Under the pieces are notes generated by a model, which saw nothing but the letters and a program-made list of their open reading frames with translations, did no database searches and had not been told where the DNA came from. DNA of 64,000 bases, taken from the NCBI GenBank assembly GCA_948470475.1, contig OX419338.1, positions 32,544,382 through 32,608,381 of the forward strand, read 5' to 3'. The stretch comes from Galaxea fascicularis (taxonomy: Eukaryota > Cnidaria > Anthozoa > Scleractinia > Euphylliidae). The position numbers and the translations under genes were made by a program. The first letter of the stretch is position 1. Each line of letters opens with the position of its first letter. Shown here piece after piece: positions 22,706-32,955 of the stretch.

Positions 22706-23217
22706 CAGGGGCACAAAACGAATCTGTTCCTCACTTTATCTGTTCCCCCGAGGTATTGTGCTGGCTGGGAAAATATCAGTTATTTCCCGGAGTTGGTTAT
22801 GAAATTTCTTTCTGCTGATGGTTTCGGTTGGTAGTTACTGAAGTGTGGTAGCAGTGTGAGTGTTGCTAGCTGGCGAAATGTGGATTGTTGTGAGAAATTT
22901 GTGTCTCCTCTTTCTCCCCCCCCCCCCCCAACTGAATGTTTGATTTGAGGGCTTTTGCCACGCCCATTTTGGCTTACGACATATGAAATTGTCTTTTTTG
23001 TTGTTGTGCAGGGTGCTCAATTTGCACCTGGCTGGGAAACCAACCAATTTTATCTAGCTGGCTGGGAAATATCTTGTGTGTCTTGCTGGCAAAAAGGAAC
23101 AGATATTTTTTTCCCAGCAATATTAAAAAAGACCTGAAAATGCCTGAATAACATTTAGTGTTATTAACTGGGGTATAATAATGCATTTTTCAACAAATTG
23201 GTCGTTTTGTGCCCCTG
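22706..23217 (+). mobile_element. MITE with 16-bp inverted termini, copy 1
   Basis: Both ends read CAGGGGCACAAAACGA pointing inward. Outside each end is the 6-bp direct repeat GACAGT (22,700-22,705 and 23,218-23,223), the expected target-site duplication. Length 512 bp. The inside holds a C run (22,917-22,930) and several dispersed CTGGCTGGGAAA units; no transposase. A second copy in opposite orientation is at 62,021-62,529. The CAGGG start recalls hAT termini, but hAT elements normally make 8-bp duplications, so the superfamily is open. Confidence 0.9.
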
Positions 23218-23342
23218 GACAGTTCGTCTGTTGAAATCATTTTTCAGAAATGGGAATTTTCATATAATTTCGTGATGTTCGCCAAAGTTCAATTAGCATG
23301 ACAAAACATTTAGTAGCTGTGATCCCCGCTATATATTTATAT

Positions 23343-23762
23343 TTAGTAAAATTCAACTAGTGGTCTGTTATCAATGCTGCGTTCTGATTGGTTGAGCTAC
23401 TAGTAGGCTATTTGTTATAGCCCACTAGTAGCGAAAAGCGCCGGCTTTGAAAACCAAAACAATGGCGGCTGAATCGCGTTTTACTGAAGTTTCGGACGAG
23501 TATTTGAGCTCATTATGACATAAATCTATACCAAAATCTACAAAGAAAACAACTAAATATGGAATGAAGATATTTAACGGTAGGAATTAATGCACAAAAT
23601 AAATTTGAACTGTTGACAAATGTTGCCGTATTTGTAATGTTTTGGCGGCAAATAAGAATTAAAGTCTAGCTTTAACTAGCGACAGATGTTTTGTCTCGAT
23701 ATAATTTTGACCAATTAGTCGGATTTTACTAAAACGATTATTCCTCTCACCCTCATGGCCAC

Positions 23763-23793
<31 letters not shown>

Positions 23794-23810
23794 ATGGGCT
23801 ATTGACTCAG

Positions 23811-23845
<35 letters not shown>

Positions 23846-23846
23846 A
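23343..23846 (+). mobile_element. Crypton-like element remnant, copy 1
   Basis: Aligns along its length with 43,549-44,030 (shared start TTAGTAAAATYCAACTAG, shared end GAGGAATAATTGTTAAATAT). It carries a start codon at 23,462 and the reading MAAESRFTEVSDEYLSSL, then an in-frame TGA. In copy 2 this frame stays open for longer. The 3' part has a hairpin GAGTCAATAGCCCATGAGG paired with its complement (23,765-23,811). The N-terminal motif resembles the start of tyrosine-recombinase-derived (Crypton/KIAA1958-like) proteins; that is inference. Confidence 0.6.
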
Positions 23847-24104
23847 ACTTGTATCTTCTTGCAGACATCAAAGAAAGTACATTCTTAAGTATGATTAATT
23901 TACATTAAGCAGCGCGCACGTGCATTTTCAAATTTTCAAATTAGCATCTGTTGGCAGTGTTGCGCGATCATGTTGCGATGTAAACCGTTAACGATAGCCC
24001 AGTGTGTACGGGGATTAACTGATGAGTGGACTAACTCTGTTGGTCTACGAAACAAATTTGTATTAAACTCCGTATGTACTCATATTGAGTAGCTCATCTA
24101 CTAT

Positions 24105-24139
<35 letters not shown>

Positions 24140-24190
24140 GTAAAATTGATCTTCGTAAAACAGTGCTCAATGCATAGAAGCAGAGCGAAG
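23847..24190. other. Non-coding, with (TA)n tract
   Basis: No gene. A pure TA dinucleotide tract lies at 24,107-24,134 and marks the left side of the tRNA-like array region. Confidence 0.5.
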
Positions 24191-24333
24191 TATATGTTTC
24201 GGGAGAAAAATCAAATAAACTACAAGGTTATCCCTACAAGCCTGTTTCGTGGTTGCCGACTCAATCTGATGAGTGATGAGTGGGCAACCAGGGATGACCT
24301 TGTAGTTTATTTGATTTTTCTCCCACAACATAT
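24191..24333. repeat. Inverted repeat with ~45-bp arms
   Basis: Left arm TATATGTTTCGGGAGAAAAA-TCAAATAAACTACAAGG, right arm its reverse complement ending TTTCTCCCACAACATATA. The loop is about 55 bp and holds CCTGTTTCGTGGTTGCCGAC. It sits between two (TA)n tracts and could be a foldback element. Confidence 0.8.
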
Positions 24334-24350
24334 ATATTTTCCTTTACTTT

Positions 24351-24352
<2 letters not shown>

Positions 24353-24414
<62 letters not shown>
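24353..24414. repeat. (TA)n microsatellite at the centre of a palindrome
   Basis: About 30 uninterrupted TA units. It is bracketed by TTTCCTTTACTTTCT on the left and AGAAAGTAAAGGAAA on the right, so the tract is the middle of a larger palindrome whose right arm continues into the inverted tRNA-like unit. Confidence 0.9.
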
Positions 24415-24416
<2 letters not shown>

Positions 24417-24471
24417 AAAGTAAAGGAAACCCAACACTGGACAACTTCTGGAGAAATTGAAAAACTGTAAT

Positions 24472-24544
24472 TGCCCTGAGCGGGATTTGAACCCACGTCC
24501 CCCTGATCGCTAGTTGGGTGTGATGACCACTACACTATCAGGAC
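24472..24544 (-). tRNA. tRNA-Val-like gene/pseudogene, anticodon AGC, unit 1
   Basis: Folds as a 73-nt cloverleaf on the minus strand: acceptor GTCCTGA/TCAGGGC, a D-arm GTGTAGTGGTCATCAC almost identical to that of eukaryotic tRNA-Val, T-arm GTGGG/CCCGC. Boxes A (TAGTGTAGTGG) and B (GGTTCAAATCC) are intact. The anticodon stem has two mismatches and the loop CTAGCGA presents AGC (Ala), but the G3:U70 pair that alanyl-tRNA synthetase needs is absent (C3:G70). I read it as a tRNA-Val-derived element rather than a working tRNA. Confidence 0.55.
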
Positions 24545-24848
24545 AACCCCGCTGGCAACGAGGCTGATAAATCACTTAATGTATGGCATTCTCCGTGGTA
24601 CTCCCTAAGGGCCAGTTTTTCCGTGTGATAACGCTGGATCAACATGTGATTCACAGGCGGACAAGGGTAATTAATGTAAAGAGTAAGTTAAGTAGGTCCC
24701 TTGAGCCAACAGCGTATCACCTCCAGGAGGATCGCAAATGGATTTACAGTCCAAGTTGAGGAGAAATTATGAAAGAAAGTAAAGGAAACCCAAGAATGCC
24801 ACACATTAAGTGATTTATCAGCCTCGTTGCCTCGTTGCCAGCGGGGTT

Positions 24849-24921
24849 GTCCTGATAGTGTAGTGGTCATCACACCCAACTAGCGATCAGGGGGACGTGG
24901 GTTCAAATCCCGCTCAGGGCA
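24849..24921 (+). tRNA. tRNA-Val-like gene/pseudogene, anticodon AGC, unit 2
   Basis: Identical cloverleaf to unit 1, on the opposite strand. A T-run (TTTTT) about 8 bases past the 3' end could stop Pol III. Just upstream, this unit has CCTCGTTG repeated twice, unlike the other two. Confidence 0.55.
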
Positions 24922-25193
24922 ATTACAGTTTTTCAATTTCTCCAGAAGTTGTCCAGTGTTGGGTTTCCTTTACTTTCTTTCATAATTTCTCCTCAACTTG
25001 GACTGTGAATCCATTTGCGATCCTCCTGGAGGTGATACGCTGTTGGCTCAAGGGACCTACTTAACTTACTCTTTACATTAATTACCCTTGTCCGCCTGTG
25101 AATCACATGTTGATCCAGCGTTATCACACGGAAAAACTGAAAAAAAGAATGCCACACATTAAGTGATTTATCAGCCTCGTTGCCAGCGGGGTT

Positions 25194-25266
25194 GTCCTGA
25201 TAGTGTAGTGGTCATCACACCCAACTAGCGATCAGGGGGACGTGGGTTCAAATCCCGCTCAGGGCA
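25194..25266 (+). tRNA. tRNA-Val-like gene/pseudogene, anticodon AGC, unit 3
   Basis: Same 73-nt cloverleaf as units 1 and 2 with the same anticodon-stem mismatches, 345 bp downstream of unit 2 in the same orientation, with the same downstream T-run. That identical mismatches occur in all three says the unit was copied after it had already departed from a canonical tRNA. Confidence 0.55.
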
Positions 25267-25511
25267 ATTACAGTTTTTCAATTTCTCCAGAAGTTGTCCA
25301 GTGTTGGGTTTCCTTTACTTTCTTTCATAATTTCTCCTCAACTTGGACTGTGAATCCATTTGCGATCCTCCTGGAGGTGATACGCTGTTGGCTCAAGGGA
25401 CCTACTTAACTTACTCTATATATATATATATATATATATAACTAGCACAATGGAGAATGGGATTTCGTTTTTTTTTATTATTATTATTTTTTCCGTTTTC
25501 AACGCTGTATT

Positions 25512-25818
25512 ACGGAGTTGAAGCAACGACGACGGCGACGGCAACGAGAGCGTCATTTCAAAATTTAACTTCTCGTTTTCAAAACGTTTTCGCCATTATT
25601 CCAATTTGTTTAACATATAAAATGCGGGCGAGCTGCCCAGGGTCTAAATTACTGTGAACGATGTAAAAGCAAAGAAAAAGAAAGAAAATTTTGTGGTAAT
25701 ACGCTCACGTGCTCGAGAAAACCCAAAATTTGGTCATTTCACGTTGTTGTTTTGCAGAGGACGGTAAAGAAATGTACCAAAATGTAAAACGCACGTGCAG
25801 AGCGACTGTTTTTAGCCG
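25512..25818 (+). mobile_element. MITE family 'GAGCTTAAGC', truncated copy
   Basis: Shares its start (GAAGCAACGACGACGGCGAC) and interior (GGTCATTTCACGTTGTTG, AACGCACGTGCAGAGCGA) with 36,027-36,366 but lacks that copy's right inverted terminus. No ORF. Confidence 0.65.
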
Positions 25819-26169
25819 AGCGCCGTGCGCGTAAGTAACACATGTCATATCTATAAAAAGTAAGAGCACGCGTGTGTCGCGCATGCTCAAATGCCAATCT
25901 TGTCGACTCAAAAGTTTTAAAGTTTCGTAACTTTAGTCGCTTATATTTCCGCTTTCGCTCGGTAGATTTTTTTCATCTTTTCGGTAACAACTAAGATCAA
26001 TTGGCTCCGTATATTTATAACTTCTGTTTTAAACAATTTATGTACCCAAAACTTTATAAAGGCTCTTGTGTAAAAACTTTATCCAGGTCTTTGCTTAGTC
26101 CGTACGGCTGAATAGAGTTTAATGTTCTTTGCCAGAAAATCTCTCCTTCTCGAAGGACGTCTTTCTTTT

Positions 26170-28354
26170 TGTCAGTCTCTAAGTGATCTTTTTTTTATTT
26201 GTTCTATGATGGTAATGGTAACATTATTGTCAAAGTCGGGAGTTCGTGTGTTATGTAAAAAATTTTCAGTGAGTTCACAGCTGCTCACTTCCTTTTTAAT
26301 ATGGTTTCTGTGATTGTAACCGTAGGTTAAATGCTGTTTCACTTTTGCCAATGCATTGAAGTTTGCAAATGTTGCACTCGATTGTATAAATGATCCATGA
26401 CGAATGGCAGTCCACTGCATGAAATATAGTAAAGGTCTTCTTGTTGTTGGGACCGGTGAAAGTTGTGGTCTGGTTGATCTTTTTGCACCAACTACACTTC
26501 CGATTCTTTCACATGCTCCACATCCCTTTGGTATCAGATTGTGCAAAGAGGTGTTTCACTTACAAATCTTGAATGCACAACGGTCTGTCTCGTAGAATTT
26601 TCGGTAGGCGACTAAAGGTGGTTTGTTAAATATGAGCGATGGTCTTTCTTTTGATTGGAGAAAGTTCCAATTTCGTTTAGCAATTTCTGCAATAAATGTG
26701 GTGTGGGGGTTGAATGTAGTGACCAGATGAATTCGGTCTGTTGGTTCACGTTGTTTGGTCTATAAATTCACAGTGATGGGAAACCTTTGTGAATTATACT
26801 ATATAAACATTCCTCTTGAGTCAATGTAAGTACTTTCTGCATGTCGTGGAGAACCTTGTGTTGTGCATAACCACACGCTACAAAGAAATCCGAATTCCAT
26901 GATTCGTTTCATCAATGTATCTGTTGAAGAGCATATTCGCCTCAACCTTAAGGCTTGACTCAGATGTGGGATGCTCCGTTTCAGATGAGGTGGATGTGCT
27001 GATGTCCAATGGAGGTATGGAAGTGTATCAGTTGGTTTCTGATAAAGCTCTGTACTGATGTTGCCTTTATTATCCTTTACGACAGTAGTATCACGGAAAT
27101 TCCCTGAACGTGCAGAGATTTCGTGTATAAACTTGATTGAGGGTACTACATTGTTAAGGTAATTTATTAAATTAACCAAAGAGTCTTGATCACTTTTCCA
27201 GATAAGAAATATATATTCTAAAAAGCGTACCCAGATTACGATATGGTTTGCCCAGTCTGTCCCATGTATACGTTTGCAAAGTTGGATGCGACTCTTGTTC
27301 CCATAGCTGTTCCTTTGATTTGAATGTAATTTTCATTACCAAAGGTGAAATTGTTGAGTTTGAGAACTTTCACGAGTAGACATGATAATGTTTTCGATGA
27401 TGGCTTATTCTGGTTTGTTTTGCCTAGCTCTTCCTCCACAATAGTGAGTTCTTCGTCTGTGTCTATATTCGTGTGTAGGCTTGATACGTCCAGTGTTGCT
27501 AAATAACACTTTTCGGGTAGCTTGCCTAAAGCCCGTATTCGTTTAATGAAGTGTGTGGTGTCTTGTATGTATGACGATAGCTTTTTCGCTATAGGTCTCA
27601 AAAACTCGTCCATATAAGCTGATAACTTCTCAGTGTGGCTGTTTACGGAGGATACTACTGGTCTACCTGGATTGTTAACTTTGTGTATTTTGGGAAGCAT
27701 ATGGAATATAGGAGTTCTTGATTGTGCTGGCCTTAAGAGTTTAGCTACTTCTTCTTCTAATTCTCCGTTATCCATAAGTGTATCTACGCACTGGTTTATG
27801 AGCTGTTTGTGTTCAGGAGTAAAATCTCTGTTTACTTTCTTGTTGTATACTCCACTGTCTAGCTAGTTGATGCTGACGTAGTCCTTTGTATTCATAATGA
27901 CCATAGCTCCGCCTTTGACTGCGGGCTTGATGATTATGTCCGTGTTATTGCTTAGTCTATTCAAAGCTGCTCTCTCACGTTTGGTTAGGTTATTACGTTG
28001 AAATCGTAGGTTGTGCAAAGTCTCATCAGTGACTTTGAAGGTCTAGAATATATCGTGCGCTCCTTTTTGTTCAGTTTTTGAAGAATCGATAGTTGGTATC
28101 CAGGGCCATCTCTTGCTTCTTCTATGTTCTCAGGAGTGTGATATTCTTTTAAGGGTTTAAGTCCCTTACGTATGTAGAAGGTTTGTTACCGACTGCGTAA
28201 GTTGAATGTCAGATAAGTTTACTGTTCGCCTCTTTACGATATTCTCTATCTGTGTGGAATTATCACGTGTTATTACTTTGGGTTTGCCTTTACTCATTGT
28301 CCATTTCCGTTCCAATGTCAGTTTTCCGACGATATATTTTCGATTCGATTTCAT
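26170..28354 (-). pseudogene. Penelope-like retroelement, decayed
   Basis: On the minus strand the order of fragments matches a PLE: an N-terminal part (ATG at 28,354, then VKRRTVNLSDIQLTQ), AALNRLSNNTDIIIKPAVKG at about 27,950, RT core with FHMLPKIHKVNNPGRPVVSS, TLDVSSLHTNI and IKGTAMGTRVASNFAN (27,236-27,775), then STELYQKPTDTLPYLHWTSA and HLSQALRLRRICSS (26,799-27,179), and a C-terminal region with NFLHNTRTPDFDNNVTITII near 26,220 where PLEs carry a GIY-YIG nuclease. Several frameshifts and stops break it. In the RT the expected aspartate pair before IFLIW reads FLEYIFLIW, so the catalytic site is gone. The 5' end abuts a MITE at 28,356. Confidence 0.85.
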
Positions 28355-28355
28355 G

Positions 28356-28742
28356 GCCTGCGTGCAGGCGCTAGAAGGGGGAAGGGAGAGGGGAAATTGA
28401 GCGCGCGCAAAACGCGCGGAGCGAGGGAGAGAGGAAGAGGAAGCACCTGCAGCCAGCCCATTGTTTATTTCGTCTCGCCCCCTCATTAATATGCAAACGG
28501 TTAACATCCACGACCGTCTGCCTGTCAAATGTCAGCCATCTTGATTTTCATTCTCAAATGGCTTCCAAAACATCTAGACCAATCAGAAGGTCGTATCAGA
28601 CAATGATTGACGCATAATTAAAAACGAACCAATGGCGATTTTTCGTTCGTCGGCGAACGAGAAAGACGAAATAAACAATGGATTAGCTGCAGGCGGTTCC
28701 TTTCCCTTCTCCCTTCCCCTTTCTAGCGCCTGCCACGCAGGC
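28356..28742. mobile_element. MITE with imperfect palindromic termini
   Basis: Left end GCCTGCGTGCAGGCGCTAGA-AGGGGGAAGGG, right end the complement CCCTTCCCCTTTCTAGCGCC-TGCCACGCAGGC. Each tip is itself a small palindrome. The body repeats part of itself inverted (GACGAAATAAACAATGG at 28,664 against CCATTGTTTATTTCGTC at 28,457). Similar tips (GCCTGCAGTGCAGGCG, GCCTGCTTGCAGGCGG) occur at 41,378 and 51,483. Confidence 0.7.
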
Positions 28743-28849
28743 TATCTTTGTATCTGTTCCTGGCGGGTGGGCGTCCGCTTAAAAAATACCGCCGTTGTGA
28801 TGGGCGCTTACCTCCTAATAATATACTGTGTTTATAGTGGGAGTGCACT

Positions 28850-29098
28850 TAGCTATCCAAGCAAGCTAGTTTACAGGCACTCCACTTTAATCCAAAGAAA
28901 TAAATAATTCAAATAAACATAACATGATAAGAATCCCAACTGAAGGGAGGCAAACCAGTTGGCTATTTACAAGGACGACCGAGAAGCTGAACCAGGCACT
29001 TAGCCAGAACAACACCAGCTAGTGGCCAGAACGGGATTTGAACCCGATCGAGCCCCCTAAACCACTCGGCCATCATGCCTCCTCCCGCTAGGTGTCAA
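28850..29098 (-). mobile_element. tRNA-derived SINE, second family
   Basis: On the minus strand it starts with GGAGGAGGCATGATGGCCGA-GTGGTTTAGG (box A, Leu/Ser-type) and GGGTTCAAATCCCGTTCTGG (box B), followed by a ~170-bp body (CTAGCTGGTGTTGTTCTGGC ... CCTCCCTTCAGTTGGG). Its body is unlike the SINE at 8190. Confidence 0.7.
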
Positions 29099-32000
29099 AA
29101 CTAGTAGACAGCTCGCTTTACATGACCTCACGCTATGAACCTCGTTTCTCACGAAAGCAGCTGCGATACAGTAAGCCTATTCACTGAAGATAGATTTTCG
29201 TCGTTATCGCCGCCCTCTCTAAATACCATAAGCTCTCTCAAAACAACCTCTAGCTATTTCTCCTATTTGTACTCCTATTTATGATTCGACTGTGGTTCAT
29301 TTAACATGAGTATTTGCCCGGACACAATAGCCTTTCTGCTAAACTGATACTGATCATTTCTCGATTTAACGCCGGACCCCAATTAAACGCCGGGTGAAAA
29401 CTAGTAGTTTTAAAATCCAGACAAGGTGCTGTACTTGCACACGAAGAAGGAGTTGGCGAAGTTGCCTATTCGTGAACTCAAAATATTTTTTTAGTTGAAC
29501 CCATCTGCTTGCTATGTACCTGCTATGTACCTGCTTGTTCTTACATTACTTAATATGTTCTGTTTGCCTTGGTAATAATCACTTTCGGTGACTTAGGGAC
29601 TGCAGTTTGTAGGGGCGAAAAAAGAGAATAATCGTTCTGCCCTAAGAAATCTTCTCTGGGTCTCCGGCAAAGAACAGACAGTAATAGATCAATTGAAGTA
29701 AAGAAAATTCTACCTTGTTAATAAACGCTGGACCCCGATTAAATGCGTACGCTGGCTTTAAACGAACGCCGGGTTCATCTGAGCCAAGTTGAAACAAACA
29801 CCGGGGGAGTTAAATTGAGAAAATACAGTATGGCTGAATAATAGTTTGAATGACTTTCAGCTTTTTCGCCACCTAGCTTTGAAACATGCAACTGCACAAA
29901 CGCAGCTCTGCGAAACTTGAGACGTACTGCATACATTCTCTCAACAAACTTGACAGAAATAACGCGCTATAGGAATTATTCGAGCTATAGGAATTGACCC
30001 GAGAAGAAGAAGATGGAAATGGATCAGCCACTAAGTTATTGAGGAATGATTCAGAGGGACGCCGTGTCACAGCTTTGAAGTCATTGGAGGCCGGAACGGA
30101 GAAGGAGAACAGGGTAACTTAGGACAGCGATTACTGGGAGGATGGTGGACGATAAAAGACGGGCGGCCGGGCGGCAGTCCTGGGCGAATGCAAGTGCTCT
30201 GTGGCGCGTCGAAGTGGAAGGAAAAGGTCGAACCCTTCTGCGCCTTAATTATGACTCGAACAGATAGGAGAATGAAATCCAGTAAAAGGCTGTTATTTTG
30301 AACAACGTAACTGTAGTTTGCAATTGCATACATTACGCTAATCAAGTTGGATCTTACCGCAGCTGTAAGCGATTCCTTTCATGTGGTATTGCCATTATGC
30401 TGTGCGCGGCTATTGAACCTTAGTTTCTGTGTTTCAAAGTAAAAACATCCACGCTGAGTGTTAAATTAAATGTATTCTTCGAGTTCAGTATCGCCATATC
30501 TGTGACCGTTGAGTTGAGCATCTAAATGCCAGAATGATGCTTGAAGTTATATTCCAACGACAGCACAGTATAACAGTTACAAAAAAAAAAAAAGGCATCA
30601 GTGAACAAAATTTTCCTTTCAATTTTCGTCGCATGTCAAAGGAATTCGTTTCAGTCTGGGGTATTTTATTTTTCGCATCCGCTCCTCTTAACAGGAATAA
30701 AAACAGATAGTCGGTAAAGAAGTCGAGATTTTAGAGAAAAGAGATAAATGTAAATGTTTTCAAACTGAGGCAGAAGAGTCAGCTGCAATACGCCCGGGTT
30801 TCAAAGGTGTTGTTGAAGTTTCTAGTTTGTGCTTTCGACAAGGAAGTGCGTAATTTAAATACAAGATGATTCAGAACGTTTCGGAGTCAGTTCTTTTTAA
30901 CGCATTTAGTTTATATATTATTCTTAATTTAACCCGATACCATACATGAAAACTGATAAAGTTATAATAAAGATTAGAACTCACAGTTGTTTTTAGCAGT
31001 GGGAGGCTCCCAAGTGATATGCTAGTCGTTGTACAATATGTACTGAATCATAGTCAACGGCGGAAATTTATATATCCCAGCTGATCGCGATAAAATTATG
31101 TTTACAGAGAACTAACGAATACCCAATAGGAAATAGTGTTATTAAAATGAAAACATTTCATGATAAGGCCTTTGGCGACAGCTGCATGCTTATGTCCGTC
31201 AATAAGTCACACATACAATTATCATGCACTCCTGAATATGACTGTTCATGACAGTCGTGAAGACATTTTATAAAAAGCGAGGTTACAATAATCAGACAAG
31301 GAACTAAATTTTCTTATATTACTTTCGACCACGACGACTCAAGGACTGACGGAAGATCGTTGGGAAAATTTTCAAAAACAGTTCTAATAACAAAAATTAG
31401 AAAGTGATAAAGGTTAGAACAACGTGTCATGGGGACTTAATTGCAAGTTAACCACATTGCTATTTTTTTTTTGCGTGCCGAGCCGGCGACTAACAGAAAT
31501 ATACGTGATCGACGAGTTTTCATGTTTCTCTGCTGAGCCTCCCGTCTTAAGTGCACAGAAATTGACCGTCAGAACAGGGCATTCAAACATTACAATATTT
31601 ACTTTATACCGGCTTTGTGAAAGCGAATATTTGCTCTTATTTAAGGGCTATTAAAAACAAGTTGAGCAGAGTGAACCGGAAAGAGTGCTCTTTGTGGATG
31701 ACGCTGGGGGAGCGGGGGAGGGGAGGGAGATGTGTGGGTGCTAATCTTTGTTTTCCCGTTCCCTTTCATGACAATTAAGCTGCCATCCGTCGTAAATGAT
31801 CATAAAATTGAACAAATGTGTAGCCATTCTGAATGATTTTTTTTTATTGCTGTTAGGGCGCAGAGTTATCCCTTGCTGGAGGAGGGAGGGGGGCGGAGAC
31901 GGGGGAATGAAACTTGCTAATGAGAGTAAGAGGTTATCGCACAGGTGAAGGATGAAGGAGACAAGGAATGGGCTCTGTTCTTATTCTTTTGTCGTCTTGG

Positions 32001-32485
32001 TGTCACTAATAGACCTTATCATGTTTTACATTTAAGACGCCACGTTTCACGGTTAAGACGCCATCTTGTTGGGAAGGCAAAGCGTAAGGAATTTACAGTG
32101 ATCTATTTCCCAGCCAGGTCTCGCGCACGTGACTTGAATAACCAAACACGTACCACTGAATCTTGGAAAGATGATTCCATAGCTCACATTTTGTCTGTAT
32201 GCAAAAGTCATTCCGGAGGTTCTCTCACCATGTTTTGATTAATCCTAAACCGTTCACTAAGAGTTTCCCTTCCATCCATCGGCGCGAGTATTGGATGTGT
32301 TCATTTGGAATAAATAGATAGTATCTTCACCTTTTCTACTGTGCTGGTTGTCCATGGTCAAGTTCCTATTCCTGCAGTGTGGCTTGTTGTTTGAAATTCT
32401 TTTCTGCTTTTGGATTTTTTACCAGTATAGCGATGTTTCTCGTTGCGTCACCTATTGTTATTAAAGTGCCAACCAGAGGTTTATT
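29099..32485. other. Non-coding interval
   Basis: No supported gene over 3.4 kb. Two diverged pieces of a common element (TTAACGCCGGACCCCAATTA at 29,369 and AATAAACGCTGGACCCCGAT at 29,720, ending TTGAGAAAATACAG) suggest an old DNA transposon; a related tip is at 49,972. A four-run G-quadruplex motif lies at 31,706-31,727. Confidence 0.4.
31706..31727 (+). other. G-quadruplex motif
   Basis: Four runs of 5, 5, 4 and 3 G separated by loops of 3, 1 and 1 bases. It matches the standard four-run G-quadruplex pattern on the plus strand. Another such motif is at 41,524-41,547. No adjoining gene gives it a role. Confidence 0.6.
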
Positions 32486-32512
32486 ACTCGGGCTTCCTGT
32501 GGAAGCCCGAGT
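32486..32512. repeat. Hairpin ACTCGGGCTT/AAGCCCGAGT
   Basis: Perfect 10-bp stem with a 7-base loop. The same 10-mer AAGCCCGAGT recurs at 33,912-33,921, after the orphan ORF, so the pair ACTCGGGCTT...AAGCCCGAGT also brackets 32,486-33,921. Confidence 0.7.
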
Positions 32513-32723
32513 CTAAATCTGTCGTCCGTTTTTCTTTTTTTTCTTTTTTTCCGTTGTTTTCCACAAACCTCATTTCCGGCGTATTTGCGCAGGCACTAAC
32601 GATGAACCCTTGAAACCCCGTAAAAACCTGTTTACGGTTTGTTTACGCTTGTCTTGTCTGTTGAAAAGCAAGACACAAAGCAACTGTGGATTCCTCGACG
32701 GATTTTCAAAGGAAAAAGTTGAC

Positions 32724-32955
32724 ATGTCTACAGCTATGGCAAACGGTGTCGTATCCAATACGCTCAAACCACTTACAAACGCACACGCCGTTCGCGGTAG
32801 ACCCACACTAAATGATGATGGTGAGCGTACATTTCGAAACGAGTCGTTCCGCGAACTCGAAGCAAATGTGAGGAAATATTATGACATCAAATGAGCTGAA
32901 TGAGCTATCAATGAGTACAAAAAGTGCACAAACTTTGACTACCGATCTCAAATGT
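32724..32955 (+). pseudogene. Possible decayed ORF upstream of the orphan ORF
   Basis: From ATG 32,724 one frame reads MSTAMANGVVSNTLKPLTNA, then RGRPTLNDDGERTFRNESFR, ELEANVRKYYDIK and a stop; beyond two stops it continues YKKCTNFDYRSQMFLDELER. Continuation in the same frame on both sides of stops suggests a protein that has decayed. I do not recognise it. It overlaps the start of the 246-residue ORF in another frame. Confidence 0.3.

Larger units (their letters stand above)
24415..25414. repeat. Array of a ~350-bp unit: one inverted and two tandem copies
   Basis: The unit contains GAATGCCACACATTAAGTG, the tRNA-like sequence, TTTTTCAATTTCTCCAGAAG, GGGTTTCCTTTACTTTCTTT, then CATAATTTCTCCTCAACTTG ... 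CACACGGAAAAACTG. Read on the plus strand there is an inverted copy (24,415-24,775), then two direct copies (24,776-25,140 and 25,149-25,414), the last one cut off where a TA tract (25,416-25,440) begins. Copies are almost identical, so the array is young or homogenised. The join of inverted and direct copies falls in the shared GAAAGAAAGTAAAGGAAACC. Confidence 0.85.

Noticed and set aside
24472..25266. Functional tRNA-Ala(AGC) genes
   Set aside because: Anticodon stem has two mismatches, G3:U70 is missing, the D-arm is Val-like, and the units lie in a repeat array.
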